Shown: positions 15,703-24,990, counted from the stretch's first letter. The stretch is DNA of 64,000 bases from JAGGAG01 sp031402225 (GCA_031402225.1 JANNSD010000023.1:1-64000); one strand, 5' to 3'. Numbers and translations: made by a program. The notes: generated from the letters alone by a model not told the origin.

Positions 15703-16767
15703 ATGCTGCCTTCACTCCTCCTGGCGACACCGTTCGTTCTTGCCGTTGCCGCATCGGTGCTGCCGCGTGGACCCGCCGTTCGCCACGCCGCGATCGGAAC
15801 GGTCCTCGCTTCGCTCGCCACCGCCGCCGCGTCCCGTGCCGCTCTGGCGCCTCTGTCCTTTCATACCATCAACAACGCCATCTTGTGGTGCGGACTGTTG
15901 CTCGTCGTTGTCGCGGTGGCGGAGGGATGGCGGGCTGGCCATCGCGCCAGCAGCATACCGGCTGCCGTTGCCCTGCTGGTGGCGTTCGCTGGCTGTGGCG
16001 GCACCCTGCGCGAGGGACGCGTGCTCCTGTCCTTGCTCGCGGGCCTTGTGGGTGCCGCCGTACTCACCGTGCTGCGCGTCGGGACCGCGACACAGGCACC
16101 GCGTGAGCCCGGGGCCGTGAGCCGTGCGGGCGGCTTCCGCCGATGGGGAATGCCACTGCTGCTCTCCCTGCTCCTGCTCCCGGCGCTCTGGTTCTGGCTG
16201 ACCGTCGCGGGGCCGGAGGGGGTGTCCCTGCAGGGGCTTCGCGAGGCGCCGTTCAGTCCGGCGGCTGAGACACTGCTGGCGGCGCTGCTCCTCCCAGCGT
16301 CGCTGGTACTCGCCGGGACCTGGCCCTTTGGCGGCCTGACGCGAGGACCGCGATACGCGCCGCTTGGCGCGATGCTGCTCCTTGTTGTCGTCCTGCCGCT
16401 GCTGGGCGAGGGAGTGGAACACTGGCGTTCGCTGTACGCTGGATGGATCGTACTGGGCGCCGTGGTCGCGGCCGTGGGTGCCCGGTGGCCGCACCTCATG
16501 GCGAGTGCCGGGCTGTTCGCGATCGTGTGCGGCGGGCCGTCAGCGTGGTGGGCGGGAATGTCGCTGACCCTGATCGCCAGCCTGATATCGCTGGTGCCAG
16601 GGGTGCGCGGCATGCCCGTGCGGGTGGTGATGCTCGTGGCCGCCGGCTGCGGCATCGTGGCGCTCGGGGCGACACTCGGCAACGAAGTGGTCTACTCCGC
16701 GGCCATGCTGCTCGCGACCATCATCGGGATGCTGCGGACGCCGCTTCCCCTGGCCGCGAGCCGCTAG
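15703..16767 (+). CDS. Polytopic membrane protein of unknown function
   Basis: A 354-residue, highly hydrophobic protein with roughly ten predicted membrane helices and no recognisable catalytic motif. It faintly resembles hydrogenase/NADH dehydrogenase membrane subunits in composition, but I cannot assign it. It follows the USP gene by 33 nt and may be in its operon. Its stop overlaps the stop of the convergent DUF411 gene by 3 bases. A GTG six codons upstream is an alternative start. Confidence 0.7.
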   Translation: MLPSLLLATPFVLAVAASVLPRGPAVRHAAIGTVLASLATAAASRAALAPLSFHTINNAILWCGLLLVVVAVAEGWRAGHRASSIPAAVALLVAFAGCGGTLREGRVLLSLLAGLVGAAVLTVLRVGTATQAPREPGAVSRAGGFRRWGMPLLLSLLLLPALWFWLTVAGPEGVSLQGLREAPFSPAAETLLAALLLPASLVLAGTWPFGGLTRGPRYAPLGAMLLLVVVLPLLGEGVEHWRSLYAGWIVLGAVVAAVGARWPHLMASAGLFAIVCGGPSAWWAGMSLTLIASLISLVPGVRGMPVRVVMLVAAGCGIVALGATLGNEVVYSAAMLLATIIGMLRTPLPLAASR

Positions 16768-17222
16768 TACGTCGAGAACACCGTCGTCTTTCCCCTCGCA
16801 TCGAAGGCCAGGACCTGGAAACGCTCTGGTGTGCCACCTTCCATGCCGGGAGAACCGGTGACCATCCCCGGCACGGTCAGGCCCACGATCTTCGGGTGCT
16901 CCTTGAGCAGGCGCTCGATGTCGGCGGCCGGTACGTGACCCTCGATGACATAGCCGCCGACGATGGCGGTGTGGCATGACCCCAGCGCGTCCGGCACGCC
17001 AAGGTCCGCCTTCACGGCCGTCATGTCGCTCGTGTCATGAGCCGCCACCGAGAAGCCCTGCTTCCGGAGGTAGTTGACCCACTTGTTGCAGCAGCCGCAG
17101 GTGGCCGCCTTGTAGACCACGACCTGGGTGACGGCGGCTGGCCGGGCGGCCACGGTGAACGTGACGACTGTCGCGGCGGCGAGGGCAATCCCCGTGAGTC
17201 GGCGCAGCAGGGCGGCCGTCAC
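16764..17222 (-). CDS. DUF411 exported metal-binding protein
   Basis: A 152-residue protein with a signal peptide (about 1-30) and the DUF411 signature: YKAATCGCCNKWV near residue 37 and GSCHTAIVGGYVIEGHVP near 81. Family members are associated with copper handling; the CxCC and conserved Cys/His residues could bind metal. GTG start, coupled by a GTGA overlap to a 77-residue unknown protein. Confidence 0.88.
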   Translation of the reverse strand: MTAALLRRLTGIALAAATVVTFTVAARPAAVTQVVVYKAATCGCCNKWVNYLRKQGFSVAAHDTSDMTAVKADLGVPDALGSCHTAIVGGYVIEGHVPAADIERLLKEHPKIVGLTVPGMVTGSPGMEGGTPERFQVLAFDARGKTTVFSTY

Positions 17223-17452
17223 GTGGCGTCCGCGGAGGCGGGATCTGGCAGTTCACGGAACTCCATCTGCTCTGCCGCTACTTCACGAAAGTCGCCAGCG
17301 ACGCGCAACCGGGCCATGCGATCACCCATGAAGTTGAGCCGTCGCTCCCGCAGGCCCGGGAAGAGCGGCACCACATCGTACCACACGCCGATGTTGAGGT
17401 CAGGGTGCTTCAAGCGGAATTCGGGCTTGAGCCGGGCCTGATAACGGGCCAT
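17219..17452 (-). CDS. 77-residue protein of unknown function
   Basis: Small basic-then-acidic soluble protein (MARYQARLKPEF... ending ELPDPASADAT). The start at 17452 is chosen because AGGAGGT sits immediately upstream. GTGA overlap with DUF411 shows it is the first gene of a two-gene operon. No motif recognised. Confidence 0.65.
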   Translation of the reverse strand: MARYQARLKPEFRLKHPDLNIGVWYDVVPLFPGLRERRLNFMGDRMARLRVAGDFREVAAEQMEFRELPDPASADAT

Positions 17453-17555
17453 GGCACCTCCTATGGCTGCTTTCAAGGTCGCTCCGGGTGTAGGCGGTGA
17501 ATCGTGCGTCGCCCGGAAGTGTATGCGCCACCGGCGTTACGTCAATTCACAAATG

Positions 17556-17584
17556 TTGACCGCCCTCTCGGGGGTGTCCATATT
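17556..17584 (+). promoter_or_regulatory. Sigma-70-like promoter of the superoxide dismutase gene
   Basis: TTGACC at 17556-17561 and CATATT at 17579-17584 are separated by 17 bp. The predicted transcript begins near 17591, about 50 nt before the sod start codon. Confidence 0.7.
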
Positions 17585-17640
17585 TGGCCGCGCGTCCCGG
17601 CTCCCCTGACGGGCCGGCGCACCCTACAACGAGGCTTGCC

Positions 17641-18249
17641 ATGGCGTTCGCACTTCCTCCGCTTCCATACGACTACACCGCCCTGGAGCCGCATATCGAC
17701 GAAATGACGATGCGGATCCATCATGACAAGCATCATGCGGCATATGTCAACAACCTGAACACCGCGCTGGAACCCCACGCCGGCCTGCAGGGCAAGAGCC
17801 TCGATGCGCTCCTGGCCGACCTGTCCGCCGTCCCCGAGTCGATCCGGGGCGCGGTACGGAACAACGGTGGTGGCCACTGGAACCACACGATGTTCTGGGA
17901 AGTCATGGCGCCGGGTGGCGCGAAGGAACCGCATGGTGCGCTGGCGTCCGCCATCGACCAGGCGTTTGGCGGGTTCGCGCCGTTCAAGGAGCAGTTCCAG
18001 AAGGCGTGTATCGGCCGCTTTGGCAGCGGCTGGGGTTGGCTCGTGGCCGACGGCAAGGGTGGCGTCAGCATCGAGAGCACCCCCAACCAGGACAGCCCGC
18101 TGATGGAAGGGCGGAAGGCAATTCTCGGTTGCGATGTGTGGGAGCACGCCTATTACCTCAAGTACCAGAACCGCCGCCCGGACTATGTGGGCGCGTGGTG
18201 GAACGTGGTGAACTGGACCGAGGTCGGGAAGCGTTTCGAGCAGCGGTAA
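17641..18249 (+). CDS. sod: Iron/manganese superoxide dismutase
   Basis: A 202-residue Fe/Mn-family superoxide dismutase, cytoplasmic by lack of a signal. Metal ligands are visible: H27 in RIHHDKHHAAY, the histidine in GGHWNHTMFW, and Asp/His in DVWEHAYYLKY. The sequence does not settle Fe versus Mn use. The start at 17641 begins the canonical MAFALPPLPY N terminus. Followed 30 nt later by a peroxiredoxin, so superoxide and peroxide removal are probably coexpressed. Confidence 0.96.
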   Translation: MAFALPPLPYDYTALEPHIDEMTMRIHHDKHHAAYVNNLNTALEPHAGLQGKSLDALLADLSAVPESIRGAVRNNGGGHWNHTMFWEVMAPGGAKEPHGALASAIDQAFGGFAPFKEQFQKACIGRFGSGWGWLVADGKGGVSIESTPNQDSPLMEGRKAILGCDVWEHAYYLKYQNRRPDYVGAWWNVVNWTEVGKRFEQR

Positions 18250-18279
18250 CCAACCAGTCACCTGGATATCTCATAGCAC

Positions 18280-18738
18280 ATGGCGCTTCCCCCTGTTGGT
18301 TCGCCCGCCCCCGATTTCACGCTGTCGTCCACGTCGGGAGCGGACGTCACCCTGTCCGCGCTCCGCGGCAAGAACGTGCTCCTCGCGTTCTTCCCGATGG
18401 CGTTCACCAGTACCTGCACCGCTGAGATGTGTGCGCTCACCGAGGATTACGACACGCTCGCCAACGCCGATACGATGGTGCTGCCGATCAGCACCGATGC
18501 GGTCCCGTCCCTGGTCGAATTCAAGCGCAAGGAAAGCCTCGGCGTGGACCTGCTGAGCGACTTCAAGCGCGAAGTCTCGCGGCAGTACGGCACGCTCATC
18601 GAGGAGCGTTTCTTCTCCAACCGCGCCTACGTGCTCATCGACCGCCAGGGCACGATCCGCTGGGCGTTCATGGAAGCGACGCCCGGATCCCGGCGGGAAA
18701 ACGCCGAGATCTTCGAGCAGCTGGCGCAGCTCGGCTGA
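18280..18738 (+). CDS. Peroxiredoxin, BCP/PrxQ- or AhpE-like
   Basis: A 152-residue thiol peroxidase. The active-site motif PMAFTSTC places the peroxidatic cysteine at C46, with a possible resolving cysteine at C51 (C-x4-C as in PrxQ). C-terminal FFSNRAYVLIDRQGTIRW is typical of the fold. It would reduce peroxides with thioredoxin or a similar donor. Located just after sod. Confidence 0.92.
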   Translation: MALPPVGSPAPDFTLSSTSGADVTLSALRGKNVLLAFFPMAFTSTCTAEMCALTEDYDTLANADTMVLPISTDAVPSLVEFKRKESLGVDLLSDFKREVSRQYGTLIEERFFSNRAYVLIDRQGTIRWAFMEATPGSRRENAEIFEQLAQLG

Positions 18739-18758
18739 AAGGCCCCATCTCCCGCTTC

Positions 18759-19136
18759 ATGTCGCCCGGCCGGTCCGGGCTCGCATCGCTCCTGATCCTC
18801 GTGGCCCTGCTGCCAGCCTGTACGATCGAGGATCGCGCACCGACCGGGAGCCGGAAGGATCAGGCGGAGATCCAGCGGCTCATCTATGCCTATCACCGTT
18901 CCGCCAGCGTCGATCCGTCCGGGGATCCGAGCCCCGGCGCCATGCGCGTGACCCGGATCGACCTTCGACAGGAGGGCGACCTGGCGGCGGCATGGGTGAC
19001 GGCCCGGCTTGCGGGGTCCGATGACGGTGAGGTGCTGGAGCATTTCGTCCTGCGGCGGAGCGGCACAGAGTGGCGCGTGGTGAACGTGGGCGTCGCCGCG
19101 GTGCGTCCGGCGGGCCCACGGCGCGCCTCGCCGTGA
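18759..19136 (+). CDS. Small lipoprotein of unknown function
   Basis: A 125-residue protein with a lipoprotein signal ending ALLPAC (cysteine at about 20). The mature part has an Ala/Gly-poor mixed composition with VLEHFVLRRSGTEWRVVNVGV near the end, resembling nuclear-transport-factor-like folds only weakly. Its stop overlaps the GTG of the downstream histidine kinase (GTGA), so it belongs to that two-component operon and might be an envelope sensing partner (inference). Confidence 0.68.
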   Translation: MSPGRSGLASLLILVALLPACTIEDRAPTGSRKDQAEIQRLIYAYHRSASVDPSGDPSPGAMRVTRIDLRQEGDLAAAWVTARLAGSDDGEVLEHFVLRRSGTEWRVVNVGVAAVRPAGPRRASP

Positions 19137-20671
19137 GCGATCCGGTGACCGGACTGCCGGCCGGGCGCGGGCTTGCCATCGTCGGGGCCGTCGCCCAGCG
19201 GCTCAACTCCGGCGCCCCGCAGGAAGAGACGGTCGCGGCCGTCGCGGAGGTGCTGCGAACCCAGCTGCCGGCCAGCGCGGTCGCGCTATGGGTGCACGAA
19301 GCCAACGCGACGACCTTTGTGCGCATCGGGAGCGGCGGGGGCCTGGAGGGCGGCGCCCGTGTGCCGCGGCTCGACCAGCTTCCTGCCATGGACCCGGGGG
19401 CGGAGCGCCTGGCCCTGGTGCACGACAGCGAGACGCTCGGCGTGCTGGAGGTTCACGGGGCCGCGCCTGAGGCCGGCGTGGTGCTGCGGGTCGTGGCGCA
19501 CGTGCTCTCCCCATTCCTCGCCGCGGTTGAGCTCTCGGAAGACCTCGCCTACGAGGTGGCGTCGCAGTCGCGCGAGATCGAGGAACAGCGCCGCTTCACC
19601 TCCCTGGTCATTGACAGCCTTCCGGTTGGACTCTACGTCGTCGATCGCGATTACCGCATCCAGGTCTGGAATCGCAAGCGCGAGACCGGTACCCAGGGCC
19701 TCCCGCGCACGGAAACGGTCGGTCGCCGCCTGTTCGAGGTGCTGACCCGGCAGCCGGCGGCCGAGCTCAAGGCCGAGTTCGACCGGGTCTTCGAGACCGG
19801 TGCCATTGAACAGGTGGAGTTGGAGGTGCCGCAGGGCGGGGACGTGCGCTACTTCCGCACCACCAAGCTCCCGATGCGGCTCGATGGCGAGGGCATCACG
19901 CACGTCATCACCATCGGCGAGGACGTGACCGAGTGGCGCGCGATCCAGGTGCAGATCAACCAGAGCGAGAAGCTCGCCGCCATCGGCCAGCTCGCCGCCG
20001 GCATCATGCACGAGATCAACAATCCGCTGGCCACCATCGGCGCGTGCGTGGCCGCCATGGACGGCCGCATCGCCGAGTTCGGCGCCCAGCAGGCCATCCC
20101 GCTGCGGGAGTATCTCGACATCATCGAGAAGGAGGTCCATCGCTGCACCAGCATCGTGGACGGCCTGCTCGACTTCAGCCGTCCCAAGGGCAAGCGCAAG
20201 GCTGCCGTGCTGATCAACACCGTGGTGGAGGACGCGCTCTTCCTGTTCAAGCACCACGAGCGGTACAAGCAGTACGTGGTGGAGACGTCGCTGGCGGAGG
20301 GATTGCCTCCGGTGCACGCGAACGCGGAGCAGCTGATCCAGGTGCTCATGGCCCTCATGCTCAACGCGCTGGATGCCATGGAGCCGGGTGGCCGGCTGAC
20401 CCTTCGCACGGCAGGCACGCGCTGGCGCTCCGACGAGGTGGTGGTGGAGGTCGAGGACACCGGGGAGGGGATCCCGTCCTTGGTGCGGCCCCGGATCTTC
20501 GAGCCGTTCTTCACCACCAAGCCGACCGGCCGCGGCACGGGACTCGGGCTTTCCATCTGCTATGGTATTGTGGAGGAACACCGCGGACGGATCGAGGTCG
20601 ACGCGCAGGCCGGCGGCGGCAGTGTCTTCCGCGTGTTCCTGCCCACCCTGCCGCCGGGCACCGACGCATGA
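19133..20671 (+). CDS. GAF-PAS sensor histidine kinase
   Basis: A 512-residue soluble kinase: GAF-like region (about 15-135), PAS domain (about 155-270, FTSLVIDSLPVGLYVVDRDYRI), HisKA with phospho-acceptor H293 in AAGIMHEINNPLA, and HATPase (about 370-508, DTGEGIPS and GTGLGLS). NtrB-type H-box. ATGA overlap with the next response regulator supports direct partnership. Confidence 0.93.
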   Translation: MSDPVTGLPAGRGLAIVGAVAQRLNSGAPQEETVAAVAEVLRTQLPASAVALWVHEANATTFVRIGSGGGLEGGARVPRLDQLPAMDPGAERLALVHDSETLGVLEVHGAAPEAGVVLRVVAHVLSPFLAAVELSEDLAYEVASQSREIEEQRRFTSLVIDSLPVGLYVVDRDYRIQVWNRKRETGTQGLPRTETVGRRLFEVLTRQPAAELKAEFDRVFETGAIEQVELEVPQGGDVRYFRTTKLPMRLDGEGITHVITIGEDVTEWRAIQVQINQSEKLAAIGQLAAGIMHEINNPLATIGACVAAMDGRIAEFGAQQAIPLREYLDIIEKEVHRCTSIVDGLLDFSRPKGKRKAAVLINTVVEDALFLFKHHERYKQYVVETSLAEGLPPVHANAEQLIQVLMALMLNALDAMEPGGRLTLRTAGTRWRSDEVVVEVEDTGEGIPSLVRPRIFEPFFTTKPTGRGTGLGLSICYGIVEEHRGRIEVDAQAGGGSVFRVFLPTLPPGTDA

Positions 20672-21336
20672 AGATCCTGGCGATCGAGGACGACCACACC
20701 GTCGGCCAGTACGTGAAGCGCGGGCTCGAGGAACAGCGCTTTCACGTGGACCTCGCCGTGGACGGGCTCGAGGGCCTGCGCCTGGCGTCCGGTGGGCAGT
20801 ATGACCTCATCATTCTCGACCTGCGCCTGCCGGAAATGTCCGGCCTCGAGGTGCTCCGCAACCTCCGCGATCGCGGACTCACGGTGCCGATCCTGGTCCT
20901 GACGGCCCAGGATTCCGTCGACTTCAAGGTGCAGGCGCTGCGCACCGGCGCCGATGACTACGTCACCAAGCCCTTCTCGTTCGAGGAACTGCTGGCCCGG
21001 GTGGAGGCGCTGGGCCGGCGGCCGCAGCAGCTCCGCAGCCCGGTGTTCCGCGTGCTGGACCTCGAGCTGGACACCGCGACCCATGAGGCTCGGCGCGGCA
21101 CCGAGCCCATCGAGCTTACGCCGAAGGAGTACACGGTGCTCGAATACCTGATGCGCCATGCCGGGCGCGTCATGTCCCGCACGCTCATCACGGAGTATGC
21201 CTGGGACTACCACTTCGATCCCGGCACCAACATCGTCGACGTCGTGATCAACCGGCTGCGCAAGAAGATCGACTCCGGCCACGCGCGAAAGCTCATCCAC
21301 ACCGTGCGCGGGGTGGGGTACACGGTGAAGGGCTGA
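20668..21336 (+). CDS. OmpR-family response regulator
   Basis: A 222-residue regulator with receiver (acidic pair D8/D9, phospho-acceptor in LIILDLRLPEMSG, lysine in VTKPF) and winged-helix output (about 125-220, ending LIHTVRGVGYTVKG). It sits between two histidine kinases in one operon. GTCA-type repeats about 1.5 kb downstream, before tonB, are a possible target. Confidence 0.94.
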   Translation: MKILAIEDDHTVGQYVKRGLEEQRFHVDLAVDGLEGLRLASGGQYDLIILDLRLPEMSGLEVLRNLRDRGLTVPILVLTAQDSVDFKVQALRTGADDYVTKPFSFEELLARVEALGRRPQQLRSPVFRVLDLELDTATHEARRGTEPIELTPKEYTVLEYLMRHAGRVMSRTLITEYAWDYHFDPGTNIVDVVINRLRKKIDSGHARKLIHTVRGVGYTVKG

Positions 21337-21337
21337 C

Positions 21338-22801
21338 ATGAGCAGCATTCGCTCGCGGCTCGCCGTGGGCTATGCGGTGACGCTGCTGCTCACGCTGGGC
21401 GGGTTCTGTGCGGCGGTCTACTACGAGTTGCGCAAGCCGAGCATCTCCGGGCTGGACCAGGAGCTGGCCCGCGAGCGCGACCTGGCCATCCAGTACCTCA
21501 CCGAAGCGCACCGCGTGCTCGGTCCACTGGTGGAGCCGGGCGTGTCGCCGGTGCTCGCCCGCGGCATCGCCGCCGGGTTCCAGGGGCTGCGCGACTACCT
21601 GCTGCTGGTCGACACCGCGGGCAGTATCCTGTTCACCTCGGATTCCCTGGCCGCGCTACCCTTCGGGGACCTGCAGATCCTCACCAACCTGCTGGCGCCG
21701 CCTCCCGCGGAGCGCCGGTCGGTGTCGCTGCGCCTGCAATCAGGTCGCGAGGTGCGCGCGATCGCCTCCCCGCTGGGCACGGCAGGCGAGCCGATCAGCG
21801 CCATCCTCGTGGCCGCTCCGGTCGACCGCGGTGCGCTCGATGCCAGCGTGTTCTTGCGCTCCATGCTGCTCGTCGCCCCACTCGTGCTGCTGGCCTCGGT
21901 GTTCGCCGGCTACTGGCTGTCGGCCCGTGCCCTCCGGCCGGTGCAGGGCATCATCGATGAACTGGAGGCAATTACCGACGGACGGAGCCTCCACCGCCGC
22001 CTGGCGGTGCCGCTCGCCGCCGACGAGGTATCGCGCCTGGCGCAGACACTCAACGGGATGCTCGCCCGGCTGGAACAGAGCTTCTCCAGCCTGCACCGCT
22101 TTACCGCCGATGCCAGCCATGAGCTCAAGACGCCGCTGATGGTGCTCCGTGCCGGCGTGGAGCGCTCGCTCACCAATCCCCGGACGCCGAACGAGGTGAT
22201 GGCGTCCCTCGACGAGACGCTGGGCGAGATCAACCGCATGACTGAGCTGGTCGAGAGCCTGCTCACCCTGGCGCGGGCCGACGACGGCCGGGCGCCGCTG
22301 CCGGTCGAGCGTACCGACCTGCGCGAACTGATGGCCGAAGCCTCGGAGACGGCGGGGATGCTGGCCGAGTCGGGGCGGCTCAAGGTGGTGACGAGCATGC
22401 CCGAGGCGCCGGTATGGGTCATGGTGGACCGGCGGCGCATTCGCGAGATGCTGCTCAACCTGGTGACCAACGCCATCAAGTACACCCCCGCAGCCGGCCG
22501 GGTGGATCTCTCACTGGGCATCCGCCGCGATGGGGCGGCCATCATCGTGCGGGACACGGGTATCGGTATCGCGTCCAATGACTTGCCGCATATCTTCGAG
22601 CGCTTCTGGCGGGCAGACCTGGCACGGACGCGCACCGGCGAGCGCCCAGGCAGTGGCCTTGGGCTGGCTATCACGAAATGGATCGCCGAGGCGCATGGGG
22701 GCTCGATTACTGCCTCGAGTCGCCCGGGCCGGGGGACAACCCTGACGGTCGTGCTTCCTCTGGCGGGGGAGCAATCGCCGACGAGTGCTGAAGTGTCGTG
22801 A
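21338..22801 (+). CDS. Membrane sensor histidine kinase with HAMP
   Basis: A 487-residue kinase: membrane helix 1 (about 8-28), periplasmic sensor (about 30-172), helix 2 (about 173-195), HAMP (about 196-250), HisKA with H261 in ADASHELKTPL, and HATPase (about 365-475, DTGIGIASND and GSGLGLAITKWI). It begins one base after the response-regulator stop, so this regulator has both a membrane and a soluble kinase available. Confidence 0.94.
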   Translation: MSSIRSRLAVGYAVTLLLTLGGFCAAVYYELRKPSISGLDQELARERDLAIQYLTEAHRVLGPLVEPGVSPVLARGIAAGFQGLRDYLLLVDTAGSILFTSDSLAALPFGDLQILTNLLAPPPAERRSVSLRLQSGREVRAIASPLGTAGEPISAILVAAPVDRGALDASVFLRSMLLVAPLVLLASVFAGYWLSARALRPVQGIIDELEAITDGRSLHRRLAVPLAADEVSRLAQTLNGMLARLEQSFSSLHRFTADASHELKTPLMVLRAGVERSLTNPRTPNEVMASLDETLGEINRMTELVESLLTLARADDGRAPLPVERTDLRELMAEASETAGMLAESGRLKVVTSMPEAPVWVMVDRRRIREMLLNLVTNAIKYTPAAGRVDLSLGIRRDGAAIIVRDTGIGIASNDLPHIFERFWRADLARTRTGERPGSGLGLAITKWIAEAHGGSITASSRPGRGTTLTVVLPLAGEQSPTSAEVS

Positions 22802-22818
22802 CAGCGACACTCTCAATG

Positions 22819-22866
22819 GTCACCCCGCGTCACCACCTGTAATTCAGTCGTCACCGATTTGTCATC
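22819..22866 (+). promoter_or_regulatory. GTCA direct repeats upstream of tonB-exbBD
   Basis: GTCACC occurs at 22819, 22829 and 22850, and GTCATC at 22861, i.e. spacings of 10, 21 and 11 bp. The last pair (GTCA, 7 bases including ATTT, GTCA) looks like a pho-box-type operator. Candidate binding site for the OmpR-family regulator encoded just upstream. No convincing -10 was located. Confidence 0.4.
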
Positions 22867-22944
22867 CCGCCCCCAGCACCAAGCCATTTCCGAGCGGTAT
22901 GCTCCCCTGCACTCGTTGACCATCATTGAGCGAGGAGGGCGGTA

Positions 22945-23649
22945 GTGTTCGAGAACCTGATCGAATCGTCCAACAAGGGCTCGAAGTCGTTGGGGCAGTC
23001 GATCCTGTCGGTGATCATTCACGGCCTGGTGATCTTCGCGGCCGTTGCGGCCACGAAGGGTGCCGCCGAGGAGATCAAGCAGCGGGTCATCGATACGACG
23101 CTCGTCTTCCTCAAGCCACCGGAGCCCAACCAGCCGCCGCCACCCCCGCCGCCACAGGATGTGGTGGTGTCGGCGAATCCGCCGCCCAAGGGGTTCCAGA
23201 CGATCATCCCGCCGGACATCATTCCGAAGGACATTCCTCCGATCGACTTGAACGCGAAGCCGTTCGATCCGAAGGATTTCTCCGGCAAGGGCGTCGAGGG
23301 TGGCATCGCGACCGGTATCGAGGGTGGCACCGGTCCGGTGGAACTGGGCCAGGTCTTCCTGACCTCGCAGCTGGATGATCCGGCGCAGCGCATTTCCGGA
23401 CCGCCGCCGCGCTACCCGCCCGTCATGGCGAGCGCCGGCATCGCCGGGTCGGTGGACCTGCAGTTCATCATCGACACGACCGGGCACGTCGAGCCCGGCT
23501 CGCTCAAGGTGCTGGCGAAGACGCACGATGCCTTTGTGGAGCCGGCCAAGGAGGCCATCCAGAAGAGCATCTACAAGCCGGCGCGCTACAAGGGTGAGCC
23601 GGTGCGGCAGCAGGTGCAGCAGCGCGTGTCGTTTACGAGCCCGAATTGA
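22945..23649 (+). CDS. tonB: TonB-family energy transducer
   Basis: A 234-residue TonB: one membrane helix (about 17-38), a proline-rich spacer (PNQPPPPPPPQD near 62-73) crossing the periplasm, and a C-terminal TonB fold (about 145-234: YPPVMASAGIAGSVDLQFIIDTTG-type start, KPARYKGEPVRQQV end). GTG start with AGGAGG at 22933. It heads the exbB-exbD-exbD operon and energises outer-membrane transport. Confidence 0.92.
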   Translation: MFENLIESSNKGSKSLGQSILSVIIHGLVIFAAVAATKGAAEEIKQRVIDTTLVFLKPPEPNQPPPPPPPQDVVVSANPPPKGFQTIIPPDIIPKDIPPIDLNAKPFDPKDFSGKGVEGGIATGIEGGTGPVELGQVFLTSQLDDPAQRISGPPPRYPPVMASAGIAGSVDLQFIIDTTGHVEPGSLKVLAKTHDAFVEPAKEAIQKSIYKPARYKGEPVRQQVQQRVSFTSPN

Positions 23650-23735
23650 TCGCCTGATTGCGGATTGCCTGATCATCGTACCGCGCGCCGGGCGCCGCGG
23701 TGGAGCCATTCAACCGTTGAACCGAGGAGTACACG

Positions 23736-24485
23736 ATGGGCGTCGATCTTCTGCACCTGTGGGCCCAGATGGGCATGTTCGCGAAGGGCATTGTCGTCAT
23801 CATGGCGCTGATGTCGGTGTTCTCGCTGACGATCATGATCACGAAACTGATCCAGATCAAGAAGAGCGAAGCGGCGACGCGCAAGTTCGCGCCGACCTTC
23901 TCTCGCGCTATCCAGGAAGAGAATCTGGACCAGGCGATCGCGCTCGCCGAGAAGAACCGGGCCGGTCACCTGTCCCGCGTGGTCGGTGGGGCCCTGGGTG
24001 AAGTGAAGCCGCTGATCCGCGATCGCGCGACGATCACCGCGGCCGACATCAACTCCTCCGAGCGTGCCGTCGAGCGCCAGATGCTGATCACGCTGTCCGA
24101 GTTCAAGCGCGGCCTCCCGGTGCTCGCGACCGTCGGCGCTACGGCACCGTTCGTCGGCCTGCTTGGCACCACGATGGGTATCGTGAACGCCTTCACCGGC
24201 ATGGCGCAGCAGGGCGCGTCCGGCGGCCTGGCCGGCATCTCGGCCGGTATCGCCGAGGCCCTGATCACCACTGCCTTCGGCCTCATGGTCGCCATCCCGG
24301 CGGTATGGGCCTACAACTACTTCCAGACCAAGATCGAGAACCTCACGGTCGAGATGACCTACGGCTCCAAGGAACTCATCGACTACCTCATCAAGAGCGT
24401 CGGCAGCGAGTTCGGCCGGTCGATCTTCACCAAGGAGTTCCAGGCCCAGAAGGCGGTCACCGGCGCGGGACAGATCAGCGGCTGA
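23736..24485 (+). CDS. exbB: ExbB/TolQ-family proton channel protein
   Basis: A 249-residue MotA/TolQ/ExbB protein with three membrane helices (about 15-35, 135-155, 178-200). It has the conserved TVGATAPFVGLLGTTMGIV segment and the GGLAGISAGIAEALITTAFGL stretch. It works with the two ExbD proteins and TonB encoded on either side. GAGGAG precedes the ATG. Confidence 0.95.
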   Translation: MGVDLLHLWAQMGMFAKGIVVIMALMSVFSLTIMITKLIQIKKSEAATRKFAPTFSRAIQEENLDQAIALAEKNRAGHLSRVVGGALGEVKPLIRDRATITAADINSSERAVERQMLITLSEFKRGLPVLATVGATAPFVGLLGTTMGIVNAFTGMAQQGASGGLAGISAGIAEALITTAFGLMVAIPAVWAYNYFQTKIENLTVEMTYGSKELIDYLIKSVGSEFGRSIFTKEFQAQKAVTGAGQISG

Positions 24486-24527
24486 TGGTGCTGATCGGCC
24501 CTCACACGCACGGAAAGGCAGGCCAGT

Positions 24528-24989
24528 ATGGGTATGGCGATCGGATCGGCCGGGCAGTCACAGGTCAAGTCGGAGCCCAACGTGGTGCCGATGATCGATG
24601 TGATGCTCGTGCTGCTGATCATTTTCATGATCGTGACACCGCTCATCTCCGCCGGGTTCAAGGCGACGATGCCGAAGGGTGCCAACCTCGACCCTGATCC
24701 TGAGGGCGAGGGTGAGGTGATCCTCGGCATCGATGAGTCGGGCAACTACTACATCGACGCGCGCGCCGTGGCCAAGGGCGCGCTCGAAGACCAGTTGAGG
24801 GCGAAGTACACCAACCGGGAAAAGGACAAGATCCTGTACCTCAAGGCCGACAACCAGTTGGCCTACGGGTCGGTGCAGGAGGCCATCGAGATCGCGCGGA
24901 CCGCCGGCGTGCGGGTCATTGCCGCCGTGACGGATCGCGACGGCGGGGTCTTCGCCGCCGATGCCGCCAAGAAAAAGGAGGGCCAGTAA
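24528..24989 (+). CDS. exbD: ExbD/TolR-family protein (first copy)
   Basis: A 153-residue biopolymer transport protein: short cytoplasmic N terminus, one helix (about 20-42) with the proton-carrying aspartate in VVPMIDVMLVLLIIFMIV, and a periplasmic domain. One base separates it from the second exbD. Confidence 0.94.
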   Translation: MGMAIGSAGQSQVKSEPNVVPMIDVMLVLLIIFMIVTPLISAGFKATMPKGANLDPDPEGEGEVILGIDESGNYYIDARAVAKGALEDQLRAKYTNREKDKILYLKADNQLAYGSVQEAIEIARTAGVRVIAAVTDRDGGVFAADAAKKKEGQ

Positions 24990-24990
24990 C

